A DNA stretch of 64,000 nt from Rhizobiales bacterium Y(2018) (GTDB lineage: Bacteria; Pseudomonadota; Alphaproteobacteria; Rhizobiales; Aestuariivirgaceae). Below are positions 45,403-52,403 of the stretch, in pieces (within the stretch, counting starts at the first letter, position 1; each line of letters opens with the position of its first letter). Made by a program: the position numbers and the translations under genes. The stretch lies in assembly GCA_005502925.1 (NCBI GenBank), contig SCPD01000008.1:1-64000 (forward strand), in the 5' to 3' direction. The notes beneath the pieces are model-generated. The model had not been told where the DNA came from, ran no database searches, and saw only the letters and a list, made by a program, of their open reading frames with translations.

Positions 45403-46254
45403 TCAGGTGAAGCTCTGGCGCAGGTGGCGCGCAAGCTCCACCGCCGGCGCCTTCATCGCGTGTTTCGGCAGATGCAGGTTGATGGCGAAAGGCGGCAGGT
45501 CGCAGGGCGCCTTGTCGGGGCCGAGAATCTCCAGATCTGACGGAACCGTCGATATGAGCCAGGCGGTCACGGCGAGATCGGCGCGCACCGTCGCCGCCGT
45601 CGCTTCGATATTGCCGTTCTCGAAGACCGTCCGCCACTTGCGCTCCTGTTGCGCCAGGGCGGTGAGTACGGCCGGACGAAAGGCGCAGGTGTCGGCGACC
45701 ATCGATACCGGCAGCGGCGTCTTGAGATGGGCGCCGCCATTGCGGGCGCCGACCCAGACGAGACGTTCGATGCGCAAGGTTTCGCCCTGGCTGGCGCCGA
45801 CCGGCTCCTCAGCGAGGGCGAGGTCTAGTTCGCCCTTGGCGAGGGCCGCGATAAGCTCAGGCGAGGCGGCGCAAGTGAGGGTGATCTCAATTTGCGGATG
45901 GGCCGCCGCAAAGTCCTTCATCACCGGCGTGATGCAGGCTGTCACCAGATCATAAGGAAGGCCCAGGCGGACCGTGCCGGTGATTTCGCCCGCCGTCATC
46001 TCCGACCAGATGTCGTCATTGAGCGCGATGAGCCGGCGGCTCTTCGAAAGCAGCTGCTCGCCGGCCCGGGTGAGCTTGAGACCGCGGCGGCTGCGCTCGA
46101 TCAACCTGTGGCCCAGCATCTCTTCGAGCCGCTTGATCTGCTGGCTGACGGCACCTTGCGTGAGAAAGCGGGCATTGCCCGCCGCTGTCATGCTGGCGTG
46201 GTCGGCGACGGCGATGAAGGTGCGGACGAGATCGATGTCGAGGTTCCGTGCCAT
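45403..46254 (-). CDS. LysR-family regulator paired with a LysE exporter
   Basis: A 283-residue regulator. The winged helix-turn-helix occupies about 7-65 (LVRTFIAVADHASMTAAGNA, then LTQGAVSQQIKRLEEMLGHR), followed by a LysR substrate domain (VRLGLPYDLVTACITPVMKD). The gene is divergent from a LysE-family exporter gene, the arrangement of LysG-LysE and ArgP-ArgO, so it probably activates the exporter when an amino acid accumulates. A 23-nt near-perfect dyad lies directly upstream of its start. It is convergent with the GH3 gene, with only three bases between the stops. Confidence 0.9.
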   Translation of the reverse strand: MARNLDIDLVRTFIAVADHASMTAAGNARFLTQGAVSQQIKRLEEMLGHRLIERSRRGLKLTRAGEQLLSKSRRLIALNDDIWSEMTAGEITGTVRLGLPYDLVTACITPVMKDFAAAHPQIEITLTCAASPELIAALAKGELDLALAEEPVGASQGETLRIERLVWVGARNGGAHLKTPLPVSMVADTCAFRPAVLTALAQQERKWRTVFENGNIEATAATVRADLAVTAWLISTVPSDLEILGPDKAPCDLPPFAINLHLPKHAMKAPAVELARHLRQSFT

Positions 46255-46258
46255 TGCT

Positions 46259-46281
46259 TTGCATTATACAGTGTAATGCAA
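46259..46281. promoter_or_regulatory. 23-nt LysR-type operator between lysR and lysE genes
   Basis: TTGCATTA at 46259-46266 and TAATGCAA at 46274-46281 are perfect inverted arms around seven bases, of which two further pairs also match. The T-N11-A signature of LysR sites (T at 46264, A at 46276) is present. The site abuts the LysR start codon and precedes the exporter gene by about 54 bases, suiting autoregulation and activation of the divergent gene. Confidence 0.7.
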
Positions 46282-46334
46282 GGCATTCCCAACATTCGTT
46301 TCCATGATGTTTGGGGCTGCGCCATAGGCTGGTG

Positions 46335-46928
46335 ATGGACCAGCTTCTGCCGCTTATTCTGTTTGCCGCCGTTGCGACCGTCACGCCGGGCGGTGCCACG
46401 ACGCTGGCGACCGCCTCCGGTGCGCATTTTGGACTTCGGCGTTCGCTACCGCTCATCTTGGGGATAGCGGCGGGGCTCGCCTCGATGGCTGCCGCCGCCG
46501 CGCTGGGCCTTGCCGGTATGCTGCTGGCGCTGCCGGTCCTGCAGCTCGCCATGAAGGCGGCGGGAACCTTCTATCTCCTGTGGCTCGCCTGGCGCATCGC
46601 CATCAGCGGCCCGCCGCATCTCGACCGGACCGTTGCGCGGCCAATGAGCTTCATCGGCGGCATCTGGATGCTCTGGTACAACCCGAAGGGATGGGCCATG
46701 ACCAGTGGGGCGGCGGTCTCCTTCGCGGTGCTCGCCAACAGCCCGACACGCCTGGCGTTGCTGCTGGGGCTCGTCTTCGGTGTTGCGGCGCTGGTCTCGT
46801 TGGTGATCTGGTGCATCGCAGGGCAGGCGCTGGCCTGCATACTCCGTGCTCCCTGGCAATGGCGCACGCTCAACGTGTTATTGGCAATTCTTCTAGTCCT
46901 ATCGATTTTCCCGATGTGGTTTCCTTGA
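46335..46928 (+). CDS. LysE-family amino acid exporter
   Basis: A 197-residue inner-membrane exporter with about six hydrophobic segments. The family start pattern LILFAAVATVTPGGATTLAT (PGP/PGG motif) is present near residue 5. GLRRSLPLILGIAAG follows near 33, and WMLWYNPKGWAMTSGAAVSF near 114. The ATG at 46335 is used; a GTG lies three bases upstream. It is divergent from a LysR gene across a clear operator. Amino acids or related small solutes are the expected cargo. Confidence 0.9.
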   Translation: MDQLLPLILFAAVATVTPGGATTLATASGAHFGLRRSLPLILGIAAGLASMAAAAALGLAGMLLALPVLQLAMKAAGTFYLLWLAWRIAISGPPHLDRTVARPMSFIGGIWMLWYNPKGWAMTSGAAVSFAVLANSPTRLALLLGLVFGVAALVSLVIWCIAGQALACILRAPWQWRTLNVLLAILLVLSIFPMWFP

Positions 46929-47056
46929 AACGCTTCCCAAAGGGGCTTCAGCCATGACCATCGCGAAAGGCAGCGTCACGCAGAGCGCGGATTGACGCGA
47001 CTTCCCTCACCGATACGCTTTCCCGTGCGGACGGCCTTGCAGGGGAGACTCAAGCC

Positions 47057-48889
47057 ATGAGTGATCTTGTCGTGCGTCGTAAGTCCAGGACTCTGCTTAC
47101 CTCCATCGCTTTCACGGCGGCGCTAATGCTGGCGCCGCTGAGCGCCCCGGCCTTCGAGCCGACACAGATCTATCAGCCGATCACCGAGACTCTCGCCGAC
47201 AAGACCGTCAGCTTGACCGGACGTGATCTCACCATCGAGCAGGTCATCGACATTGCCCGCCATGGCGCCAAAGTCGATCTGAGCGCCGAGGCGCGGCAGC
47301 GTTCGGCGGATGCCTATGGCCTCCTGCTGCAGGGTGCCGCCGAAAACGTCACCATCTACTGGTTCAATCGCGGTGCGGGCGATCAGCGCGAGACGGTGAT
47401 CTTTTCGGGCGATCCGACCTCGCCCGAGAACAAGAAGCTCCTCAGCGAGCAGCAGCTGCAACGCTTCCGCAATGGCGTGACGCGTGGCTACGGGCCGGAG
47501 ATGCATGAAGAGGCGCTGGTGCGCGCCATCATGGCGATCCGCGCCAATACGATGTCCTATGAAGCGGCGAGCCCGCCTCTGACGCAGATCCTCGTCGACA
47601 TGCTGAATAAGCGGGTGACGCCGGTGGTGCAGTCGCGCGGCACGCTGGGCGAGGGCGACCTGCCGACCATGGGCAATATCGCCGCCGCGATGGTGGGCGA
47701 GGGGGATGCCTATTACAAAGGTGTCAGGATGCCGGCGGCGCAGGCGCTGAAAGAGGCGGGCATCAAGCCGCTAGAACCTTTCGCCGCCGACCAGGCGGCG
47801 CTGATCAGCACCAATGCCTATGCGCAGGCGCAGACCGTGCTGCTCCTTGCCGATGCCAAGCGCCTTCTTGAATGGACGGATCTCTCCTATGCCATGGGCC
47901 TCACCGGCATGAATTCGAGCGTGACACCGATCTCGACGCCAGTGCAGTCGATGCGGCCTTATCCGTGGCTGACCTGGGATGCGGCGCGCATCATGGAGAT
48001 GATCAAGGGCAGCTATCTCTTCGATGACGACAAGGACCGCATCATCCAGGATCCGGAAAGCATGCGGGCCTCGAGCCAGCGCCAGGGCTCGGCCTGGGAG
48101 GCCTGGGCGGAATTGCGCGACTCGACGCATTTGTCGATCAATTCGTCGGATCACAATCCAGCAGTGCTGCCGGGGCTGACGCCGGAAAGCGCGCCCGAGC
48201 TTTCGACGCCGCAATTCATGAAATACTACATCAAGGGCGGACCGTTGAGTAACGGCAAGTCGGGCTTCATCTTCTCCAACGCCAATTGGGATCCTTATCC
48301 GATGTCGAACCAGGTGGAGGCCTTCACCATCGCGCTCACCAATCTCGGCGTCGCGGTGGCGCAGCGCATCGAACGCTTCCGCAATCCGTTCTTCACCGTG
48401 ATCAAGCCCGCCGATGTGCTGAGCCCGGAGATCCGCAAGGAGATCCCGACCTTCGACGGCTATCTGCCGACCGATCTGTGGCAGGAGCTCGCCGAGCTCG
48501 GCCAGCCGGTTACGCCCAACGGGCAGGCGATCGTCGCGACTGTGGAGGATCTCGAAGCGCAGACACGGCTCAAGACGCAGCGCGCACGCCAGGCAGTTGA
48601 TCTTTCCTTCCATCTCCTGGCCCAGGACGTATTGATGGCGAGCTACTGGATGGAAGTGCGCAAGGCGCAGAGACCTGAGCGCAATTTCGGTCCGGCGCCG
48701 ACTGCGGCGCTGGCGGCATTGCGCGAGGTCGTCCCGTGGCGGCAGGCCCCGGCCGCGCGGCAGAAGCGCCCGCTCGGCATGGTCGTCTATGACTTCATGC
48801 AGGAGAATCCGGCGTCGAAATTCTATTCCGGCGGGCCCACGCCACCGAAAAGCAAGGCGCATCCGATCGCCGGGGTGCTGCCTAAATGA
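47057..48889 (+). CDS. Exported HAL/PAL-family aromatic amino acid lyase homologue lacking the MIO triad
   Basis: A 610-residue protein with a signal peptide (LLTSIAFTAALMLAPLSAPA) and then a histidine/phenylalanine ammonia-lyase fold. Family landmarks are clear: IYWFNRGAG (100-108; compare IYGVNTGFG), RANTMSYEAASPPLTQILVD (162-181), VQDP-type IIQDPESMR (329-337), INSSDHNPAV (361-370). The strip that should hold the self-processing Ala-Ser-Gly (GASGDLAPL) reads LGEGDLPTM (197-205), so the electrophilic MIO group cannot form. The catalytic Tyr of QDPYSLR is Glu334. Ordinary family members are cytoplasmic and about 510-560 residues. It is either a pseudoenzyme or a different periplasmic activity. 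It stands alone, with GGGGAGA before the ATG. Confidence 0.85.
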   Translation: MSDLVVRRKSRTLLTSIAFTAALMLAPLSAPAFEPTQIYQPITETLADKTVSLTGRDLTIEQVIDIARHGAKVDLSAEARQRSADAYGLLLQGAAENVTIYWFNRGAGDQRETVIFSGDPTSPENKKLLSEQQLQRFRNGVTRGYGPEMHEEALVRAIMAIRANTMSYEAASPPLTQILVDMLNKRVTPVVQSRGTLGEGDLPTMGNIAAAMVGEGDAYYKGVRMPAAQALKEAGIKPLEPFAADQAALISTNAYAQAQTVLLLADAKRLLEWTDLSYAMGLTGMNSSVTPISTPVQSMRPYPWLTWDAARIMEMIKGSYLFDDDKDRIIQDPESMRASSQRQGSAWEAWAELRDSTHLSINSSDHNPAVLPGLTPESAPELSTPQFMKYYIKGGPLSNGKSGFIFSNANWDPYPMSNQVEAFTIALTNLGVAVAQRIERFRNPFFTVIKPADVLSPEIRKEIPTFDGYLPTDLWQELAELGQPVTPNGQAIVATVEDLEAQTRLKTQRARQAVDLSFHLLAQDVLMASYWMEVRKAQRPERNFGPAPTAALAALREVVPWRQAPAARQKRPLGMVVYDFMQENPASKFYSGGPTPPKSKAHPIAGVLPK

Positions 48890-49172
48890 GAGGGATCATT
48901 CGGCGGCTTTGAGGTTTTGCGGCCGATCAGCTGGAGGCGGTGGTAATGCAGATGACGTGGGCAATACCACCGCGTCTTCACGGTTGTTCACTCTCCATCA
49001 CCATGCGCAAGAGAGCCTGAAAAATTTCGGCGAATTTGAGCATCATCGGCAAGTGTCGCTTAAACACGAGCTTTCCCAGATCGGGATTGGCTCGGATTTT
49101 AGCGGTTTTTCTAACTCTAAGTAGCGGAGCGCGCGACTACCGTCCCGGCATATTCGGGAAAGGGAGTTGGAT

Positions 49173-49700
49173 ATGCTTAATCGCAAAGTCGTGCGTACCT
49201 TGCTGTTTGCCGCCTGCGCCGTCGCGATGACGAGCGGCCTGGCTGAGGCGAAGCAGAAAAAATATGCGAGCCTCGCCCCCAATAATGATCTGTCGCCGCG
49301 CGCCGTGTCGATCGGATCGGATCGCGGGGGTTATGTCATCAATTACGGTCTGCGCATGCTGCGCTGGCGCCAGAACGGGACACAGGTCCGGTTCGGTGGC
49401 AAGTGCCAGTCGGCCTGCACGCTCTATCTGGGCCTGGCGTCCAGCCAGACCTGCATCAGCCCCGGCGCCTCCTTCAGCTTCCATCTGCCTTATGGCGCCT
49501 CCAAGCGCGGCAACAAGATCGCCAGGGATTTCATGATGCGGAACTATCCGGGCTGGGTCAGGTCCTGGGTCCGCTCCCAGGGCGGCTTGTCCAGCAGCAT
49601 GAAGACGATGGGCTATGGCTATGCCAGCCGTTTCATCAAGCCGTGCGGTTCGGTGGTCGCCCGGCGCGGCTCGAAACCGCGGCTGCCGGCTGACAGCTGA
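49173..49700 (+). CDS. Exported protein with ClpP/crotonase-like Ser-His motif (COG3904-like)
   Basis: A 175-residue secreted protein with a signal peptide (LLFAACAVAMTSGLAEA). The middle holds GGKCQSACTLYLGL (Ser80) and then FSFHLPYG (His104), the Ser and His placement seen in predicted periplasmic ClpP-fold proteins of the COG3904 group. An NYPGWVRSWVRSQGGL helix follows. Cysteines at 78, 82 and 94 and one near the end (KPCGS) could pair in the periplasm. The ATG at 49173 has AGGGAG upstream; the TTG two codons earlier is less likely. A strong terminator follows. Function unknown; proteolysis is not shown. Confidence 0.8.
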   Translation: MLNRKVVRTLLFAACAVAMTSGLAEAKQKKYASLAPNNDLSPRAVSIGSDRGGYVINYGLRMLRWRQNGTQVRFGGKCQSACTLYLGLASSQTCISPGASFSFHLPYGASKRGNKIARDFMMRNYPGWVRSWVRSQGGLSSSMKTMGYGYASRFIKPCGSVVARRGSKPRLPADS

Positions 49701-49730
49701 ACCGAACGGGTTATCCTTGCTGAATTGAGA

Positions 49731-49756
49731 GCGCGGGCCAGAGGGCCCGCGCTTTT
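49731..49756 (+). terminator. Rho-independent terminator
   Basis: GCGCGGGCC at 49731-49739, a four-base loop, GGCCCGCGC at 49744-49752 and TTTT at 49753-49756. It ends the transcript of the Ser-His secreted protein gene. Confidence 0.9.
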
Positions 49757-49824
49757 GCATTTCATGGCACGCCTCTTGCTCTCACCTTAAGTAACCATAT
49801 CCCCGGCTTTGGCTGGGTTCTAGG

Positions 49825-49839
49825 TTAACAAAGCGTTAA
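49825..49839 (+). promoter_or_regulatory. CtrA box upstream of small secreted protein 1
   Basis: An exact TTAA-N7-TTAA (TTAACAAAGCGTTAA). It lies 31 bases before the preferred start codon, matching the 33-base distance at the second copy (51151-51165). CtrA is the cell-cycle response regulator of alphaproteobacteria. The site touches an earlier in-frame ATG at 49841, which argues against that start. Confidence 0.65.
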
Positions 49840-49870
49840 GATGGAGCAGATGGTGAGTGGCATGATGGCA

Positions 49871-50176
49871 ATGAGCAAGCAAATCGTGACGGCACTCGGC
49901 GTGCTGGCGCTGACCGTGAGTTGGAATGCGGTTACGAGCGAGGCAGCCACCGGGAAATGCAAGACCGAGGAATGCGCCTGTGAAAGGGCGCTAAAGCAGA
50001 ATACGATCGAGGCGCTGGAAGCCTTCCTCAGAAAATATCCGCACAGTTCCGAGGGCGGCAAAAGTGCCTGCGCGGCGCTCGGTGTACCCTCGCTGGACGA
50101 AGGGCCGGGGGTGAGCCGTCAGGACGCGGAGCAGCCTGAAGACCCTATGTCGGGTGACCTGTCCTCTGGAGGATGA
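49871..50176 (+). CDS. Small secreted cysteine-containing protein, copy 1
   Basis: A protein of about 101 residues with a signal peptide (IVTALGVLALTVSWNAVTSEA). The mature part has a compact conserved core, CKTEECACERAL, then NTIEALEAFLRKYP, then SACAAL. The same pattern occurs in the 51.2 kb gene (C, C-x-C-E-x-A-L, NTI-x-ALE-x-FLR-x-YP, SAC-x-AL), so the two are paralogues. The core looks like a helical hairpin closed by disulfides. The tail is acidic and Ser/Gly-rich. In-frame ATGs lie at 49841, 49862 and 49865; 49871 aligns with the paralogue. Function unknown. Confidence 0.75.
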   Translation: MSKQIVTALGVLALTVSWNAVTSEAATGKCKTEECACERALKQNTIEALEAFLRKYPHSSEGGKSACAALGVPSLDEGPGVSRQDAEQPEDPMSGDLSSGG

Positions 50177-50196
50177 TGGCAGGGTGGTTCTGGCGG

Positions 50197-51096
50197 TCAT
50201 TCAATGGAAATGATCGCTCGCCGGCCACCGCCGCTTCCGCTTACCGTTTTGATGCGCTCGGGAGCCAAGCCGAGCCGCGCCAGCTCCCTTGCGACAGCAT
50301 CTGCCCGGGCGAGCGAAAGCTCGGCGCGGAATGTGTCAGAAGGTCCGCCGCTCGCATAGGCTGTGACGCGCGCCGTGCAAGAGGGACGGAAGGCCGCTTT
50401 GACCCTTTCCAATTGCTCAAGCATTGCGGGTGAAAGAGCTGTGGAGTTCTTTGCGAAATTTCCAAGCTCAAACCTCGCGCGCCTGCAAGGCGGATTGGTG
50501 TTCGGCTGCGGTGACGTCGTTTGCGCGGGCTTGGCGATGCTCGCAGACGTGGTCCATCCGCCCTGGGGCCGCTTGAGGCGGAGGCGGCCATCTTGAAAGA
50601 GGGCAGAATAACGCGGTGTGATGGCGGCCCCGCCTGGGCTGCGCGTTATGGCCTCGAGCTGTTGAGGCGAAAAATCCCGTGCTTCCGCGGCGGTCCCGGT
50701 CGCGTCTTTTTTCACGACGCTCAGCGTAAGGCCCAGGACGTATAAATTTCGATCCCCCGGCTTGGCTGTGCCGGCCCACGCATCGTTGGTGAATACAATC
50801 TCAAATTGGGACACGTTCTGGATATCCGGCACGGCGAACACGAAGCGTTCGCCCGTGGAGCGTTCAAAATCAGTCGGTAATTTCAGGCGGTTGCCCTTGC
50901 TGGTGTCGACGGCGTGAGCGATCTCTCCCGTGCCGATCGTGATTTTATCGGCCAATATCTGGAATTTCGGGGTGCCTTCATAGGCTTCGCCGACCATTGT
51001 AATGGCCAGAATTGCATCTTCTGCGTGTGCTTGCTGAGGGCTGAGAACCACCAAACATGCCAGCAAGATTGCCCTGAATTGGCCCGTCATTTGCAT
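50197..51096 (-). CDS. OmpA-like protein with N-terminal CBM60-like carbohydrate-binding domain
   Basis: A 299-residue exported protein (signal LLACLVVLSPQQAHA). Residues about 30-130 resemble the calcium-dependent xylan-binding module CBM60/PF16841: MVGEAYEGTPKFQILADKIT near the start and IVFTNDAWAGTAKPGDRNLY near 105-124. A linker (about 140-200) leads to an OmpA-like C-terminal domain with FELGNFAKNSTALSPAMLEQ and LSLARADAVARELARLGLAP. The Asp that normally contacts peptidoglycan diaminopimelate is not obvious. It would tether a sugar-binding module to the cell wall. It lies between the two small secreted paralogues, convergent with the first and divergent from the second. Confidence 0.75.
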   Translation of the reverse strand: MQMTGQFRAILLACLVVLSPQQAHAEDAILAITMVGEAYEGTPKFQILADKITIGTGEIAHAVDTSKGNRLKLPTDFERSTGERFVFAVPDIQNVSQFEIVFTNDAWAGTAKPGDRNLYVLGLTLSVVKKDATGTAAEARDFSPQQLEAITRSPGGAAITPRYSALFQDGRLRLKRPQGGWTTSASIAKPAQTTSPQPNTNPPCRRARFELGNFAKNSTALSPAMLEQLERVKAAFRPSCTARVTAYASGGPSDTFRAELSLARADAVARELARLGLAPERIKTVSGSGGGRRAIISIE

Positions 51097-51110
51097 CTAA
51101 CCCCAATTAA

Positions 51111-51128
51111 CCACAAGACTATTTGTGG
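51111..51128. promoter_or_regulatory. Inverted repeat in the OmpA/secreted-protein divergent region
   Basis: CCACAA at 51111-51116 and TTGTGG at 51123-51128 form a perfect 6-bp dyad with a six-base spacer, beginning 15 bases upstream of the OmpA-like start and 23 bases from the CtrA box. Could be an operator for the minus-strand gene. Confidence 0.35.
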
Positions 51129-51150
51129 CAATTGTAACGTTGACGAAGGG

Positions 51151-51165
51151 TTAATAAAGGGTTAA
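51151..51165 (+). promoter_or_regulatory. CtrA box upstream of small secreted protein 2
   Basis: An exact TTAA-N7-TTAA (TTAATAAAGGGTTAA) 33 bases before the preferred ATG of the second paralogue. The repeated spacing at both paralogues supports a real site. Because the motif is nearly symmetric it could also serve the divergent OmpA-like gene. Confidence 0.65.
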
Positions 51166-51198
51166 TCTCCGGTTTCATAAATAGAATTGGTGACGGCA

Positions 51199-51507
51199 AT
51201 GGATCCTAGAAAACAACTTCTGACCACGCTCAGTGCGGTGGCTCTGGGTATTGGTGGTTTTGCCCTGTCTGCGCAAGCAGCGGTACAAGGCCCCCAATGC
51301 ACGACTTCGGCAGAACAGTGTGCGTGCGAAGATGCGCTGAAGGCGAATACGATTGATGCCCTGGAGGAGTTTCTCAGGAACTATCCCCCAGGGGTGAATG
51401 GCCAAGGCAGCGCTTGTACTGCGTTAGCGCTGGCTGCCTTGAATGAATTTGCTAATGGCCAGCAAAGCACGGTGCCGGACCGCTCAGGTGGCGGCGCGCC
51501 TTACTAA
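51199..51507 (+). CDS. Small secreted cysteine-containing protein, copy 2
   Basis: About 102 residues: a signal peptide (LLTTLSAVALGIGGFALSAQA), then CTTSAEQCACEDAL, NTIDALEEFLRNYP and SACTAL, and a Ser/Gly-rich tail. It shares the cysteine and helix pattern with the gene at 49.9 kb, while the signal peptides and tails have diverged. The ATG at 51199 is chosen; a GTG at 51190 and a TTG at 51187 are in frame. A strong terminator follows. I do not recognise a named family. Confidence 0.75.
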   Translation: MDPRKQLLTTLSAVALGIGGFALSAQAAVQGPQCTTSAEQCACEDALKANTIDALEEFLRNYPPGVNGQGSACTALALAALNEFANGQQSTVPDRSGGGAPY

Positions 51508-51536
51508 GGCAATACCGGCACAAGGATCTTGACTCC

Positions 51537-51563
51537 AATGGGCGCCATGGGCGCCCATTTTTA
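51537..51563 (+). terminator. Rho-independent terminator
   Basis: AATGGGCGCC at 51537-51546 pairs perfectly with GGCGCCCATT at 51550-51559 around a three-base loop, followed by TTTA. It ends the transcript of the second small secreted protein. Confidence 0.85.
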
Positions 51564-51594
51564 TTTGTCGTGCAACTTTATTTGTCGTGCAACT
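51561..51594. repeat. Tandem duplication of 17 bases
   Basis: TTATTTGTCGTGCAACT occurs twice head to tail directly after the terminator T-tract, between convergent genes. It looks like a recent slippage or copying event and has no evident function. Confidence 0.8.
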
Positions 51595-51616
51595 TCAGGA
51601 CTGAACTGTCTCTCGA

Positions 51617-52297
51617 TTACAGGGAGAATGTATCGAAGCGCGCGAGTTCGATTGACATGCCGGCATATGTCGGCAGCAGGGCCACCACACGCGCGGGATA
51701 ATTTGCGTCGATATTGGGAAAACTCCGCAGGTCGACAGATCTCTCCATGATAAATGACCTGAAGTCCGTGCCGATATCGGCTGTCCCTAAAGGAATCCTC
51801 TGAGGTGGTTGCCCGATCTGAGGAACAAAGAGGACGAAGCTGACTTGCCCGGGCTGCGCCATCCTGGCCGTCAGAGCGACGACCACGCGGGAAATGCCTG
51901 GTTTCTCGATCGCTCTTTCGACAGTGACCCAATCGGAGCCGGCGGCTTCCATGATGTCGACGTCGATGAGATATTTGTTCTCCGGGCCGCCGATCCCTGC
52001 GCTGTCGGTCTTTTGAAGAACGTAGACCGATGCCGCCTTCGTTTCATCGAAGCCCACCCAGAAGCCGGGTGTCAGCTCTTCATAGGCCTTAACCCTCTTT
52101 GGTGTGCCGGCAAATGCCGTCATGAAGGGGCTGCCCAGCTTGTTCGCCTTGCTTTGATTGCCGGAACTTTCGCGGGGGCGATCAATCGCCAAAAGGGTCT
52201 TGAGTTCGGCAATAGTGCTCAAGGGCACCAACATCATGCCGAAGGCTCCGACCAGGAAGCTCAAGAGCAGGCCGAACAATATGAGTAGCCTTCGCAT
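51617..52297 (-). CDS. Membrane-anchored protein of unknown function
   Basis: I do not recognise this 226-residue protein. It begins with a basic start and one hydrophobic segment (LLILFGLLLSFLVGAFGMML, residues about 4-23), either an uncleaved anchor or a signal. The rest is soluble and outside the cytoplasm, with blocks such as VKAYEELTPGFWVGFDETKA, YLIDVDIMEAAGSDWVTVER, and ARVVALLPTYAGMSIELARF, suggesting a mostly beta domain. The ATG at 52297 is used; a longer frame from 52423 overlaps the sulfotransferase gene. It follows that gene on the same strand by about 106 bases, so a role in the surface-glycan cluster is possible. Confidence 0.65.
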   Translation of the reverse strand: MRRLLILFGLLLSFLVGAFGMMLVPLSTIAELKTLLAIDRPRESSGNQSKANKLGSPFMTAFAGTPKRVKAYEELTPGFWVGFDETKAASVYVLQKTDSAGIGGPENKYLIDVDIMEAAGSDWVTVERAIEKPGISRVVVALTARMAQPGQVSFVLFVPQIGQPPQRIPLGTADIGTDFRSFIMERSVDLRSFPNIDANYPARVVALLPTYAGMSIELARFDTFSL

Positions 52298-52403
52298 CGG
52301 ATTTCTCGAATGGCGCTGCTGAAAATGGTGGTCGCTATATCTGCTCACGGCAACATTCGAGGTCTTGTCATATTGTGAGCCGAAGGGATGTCTCGCGATA
52401 TGA

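Noticed and set aside
48789-49124. A 111-codon frame overlapping the end of the lyase homologue
   Set aside because: It begins inside the lyase gene in another frame and lacks any recognisable feature.
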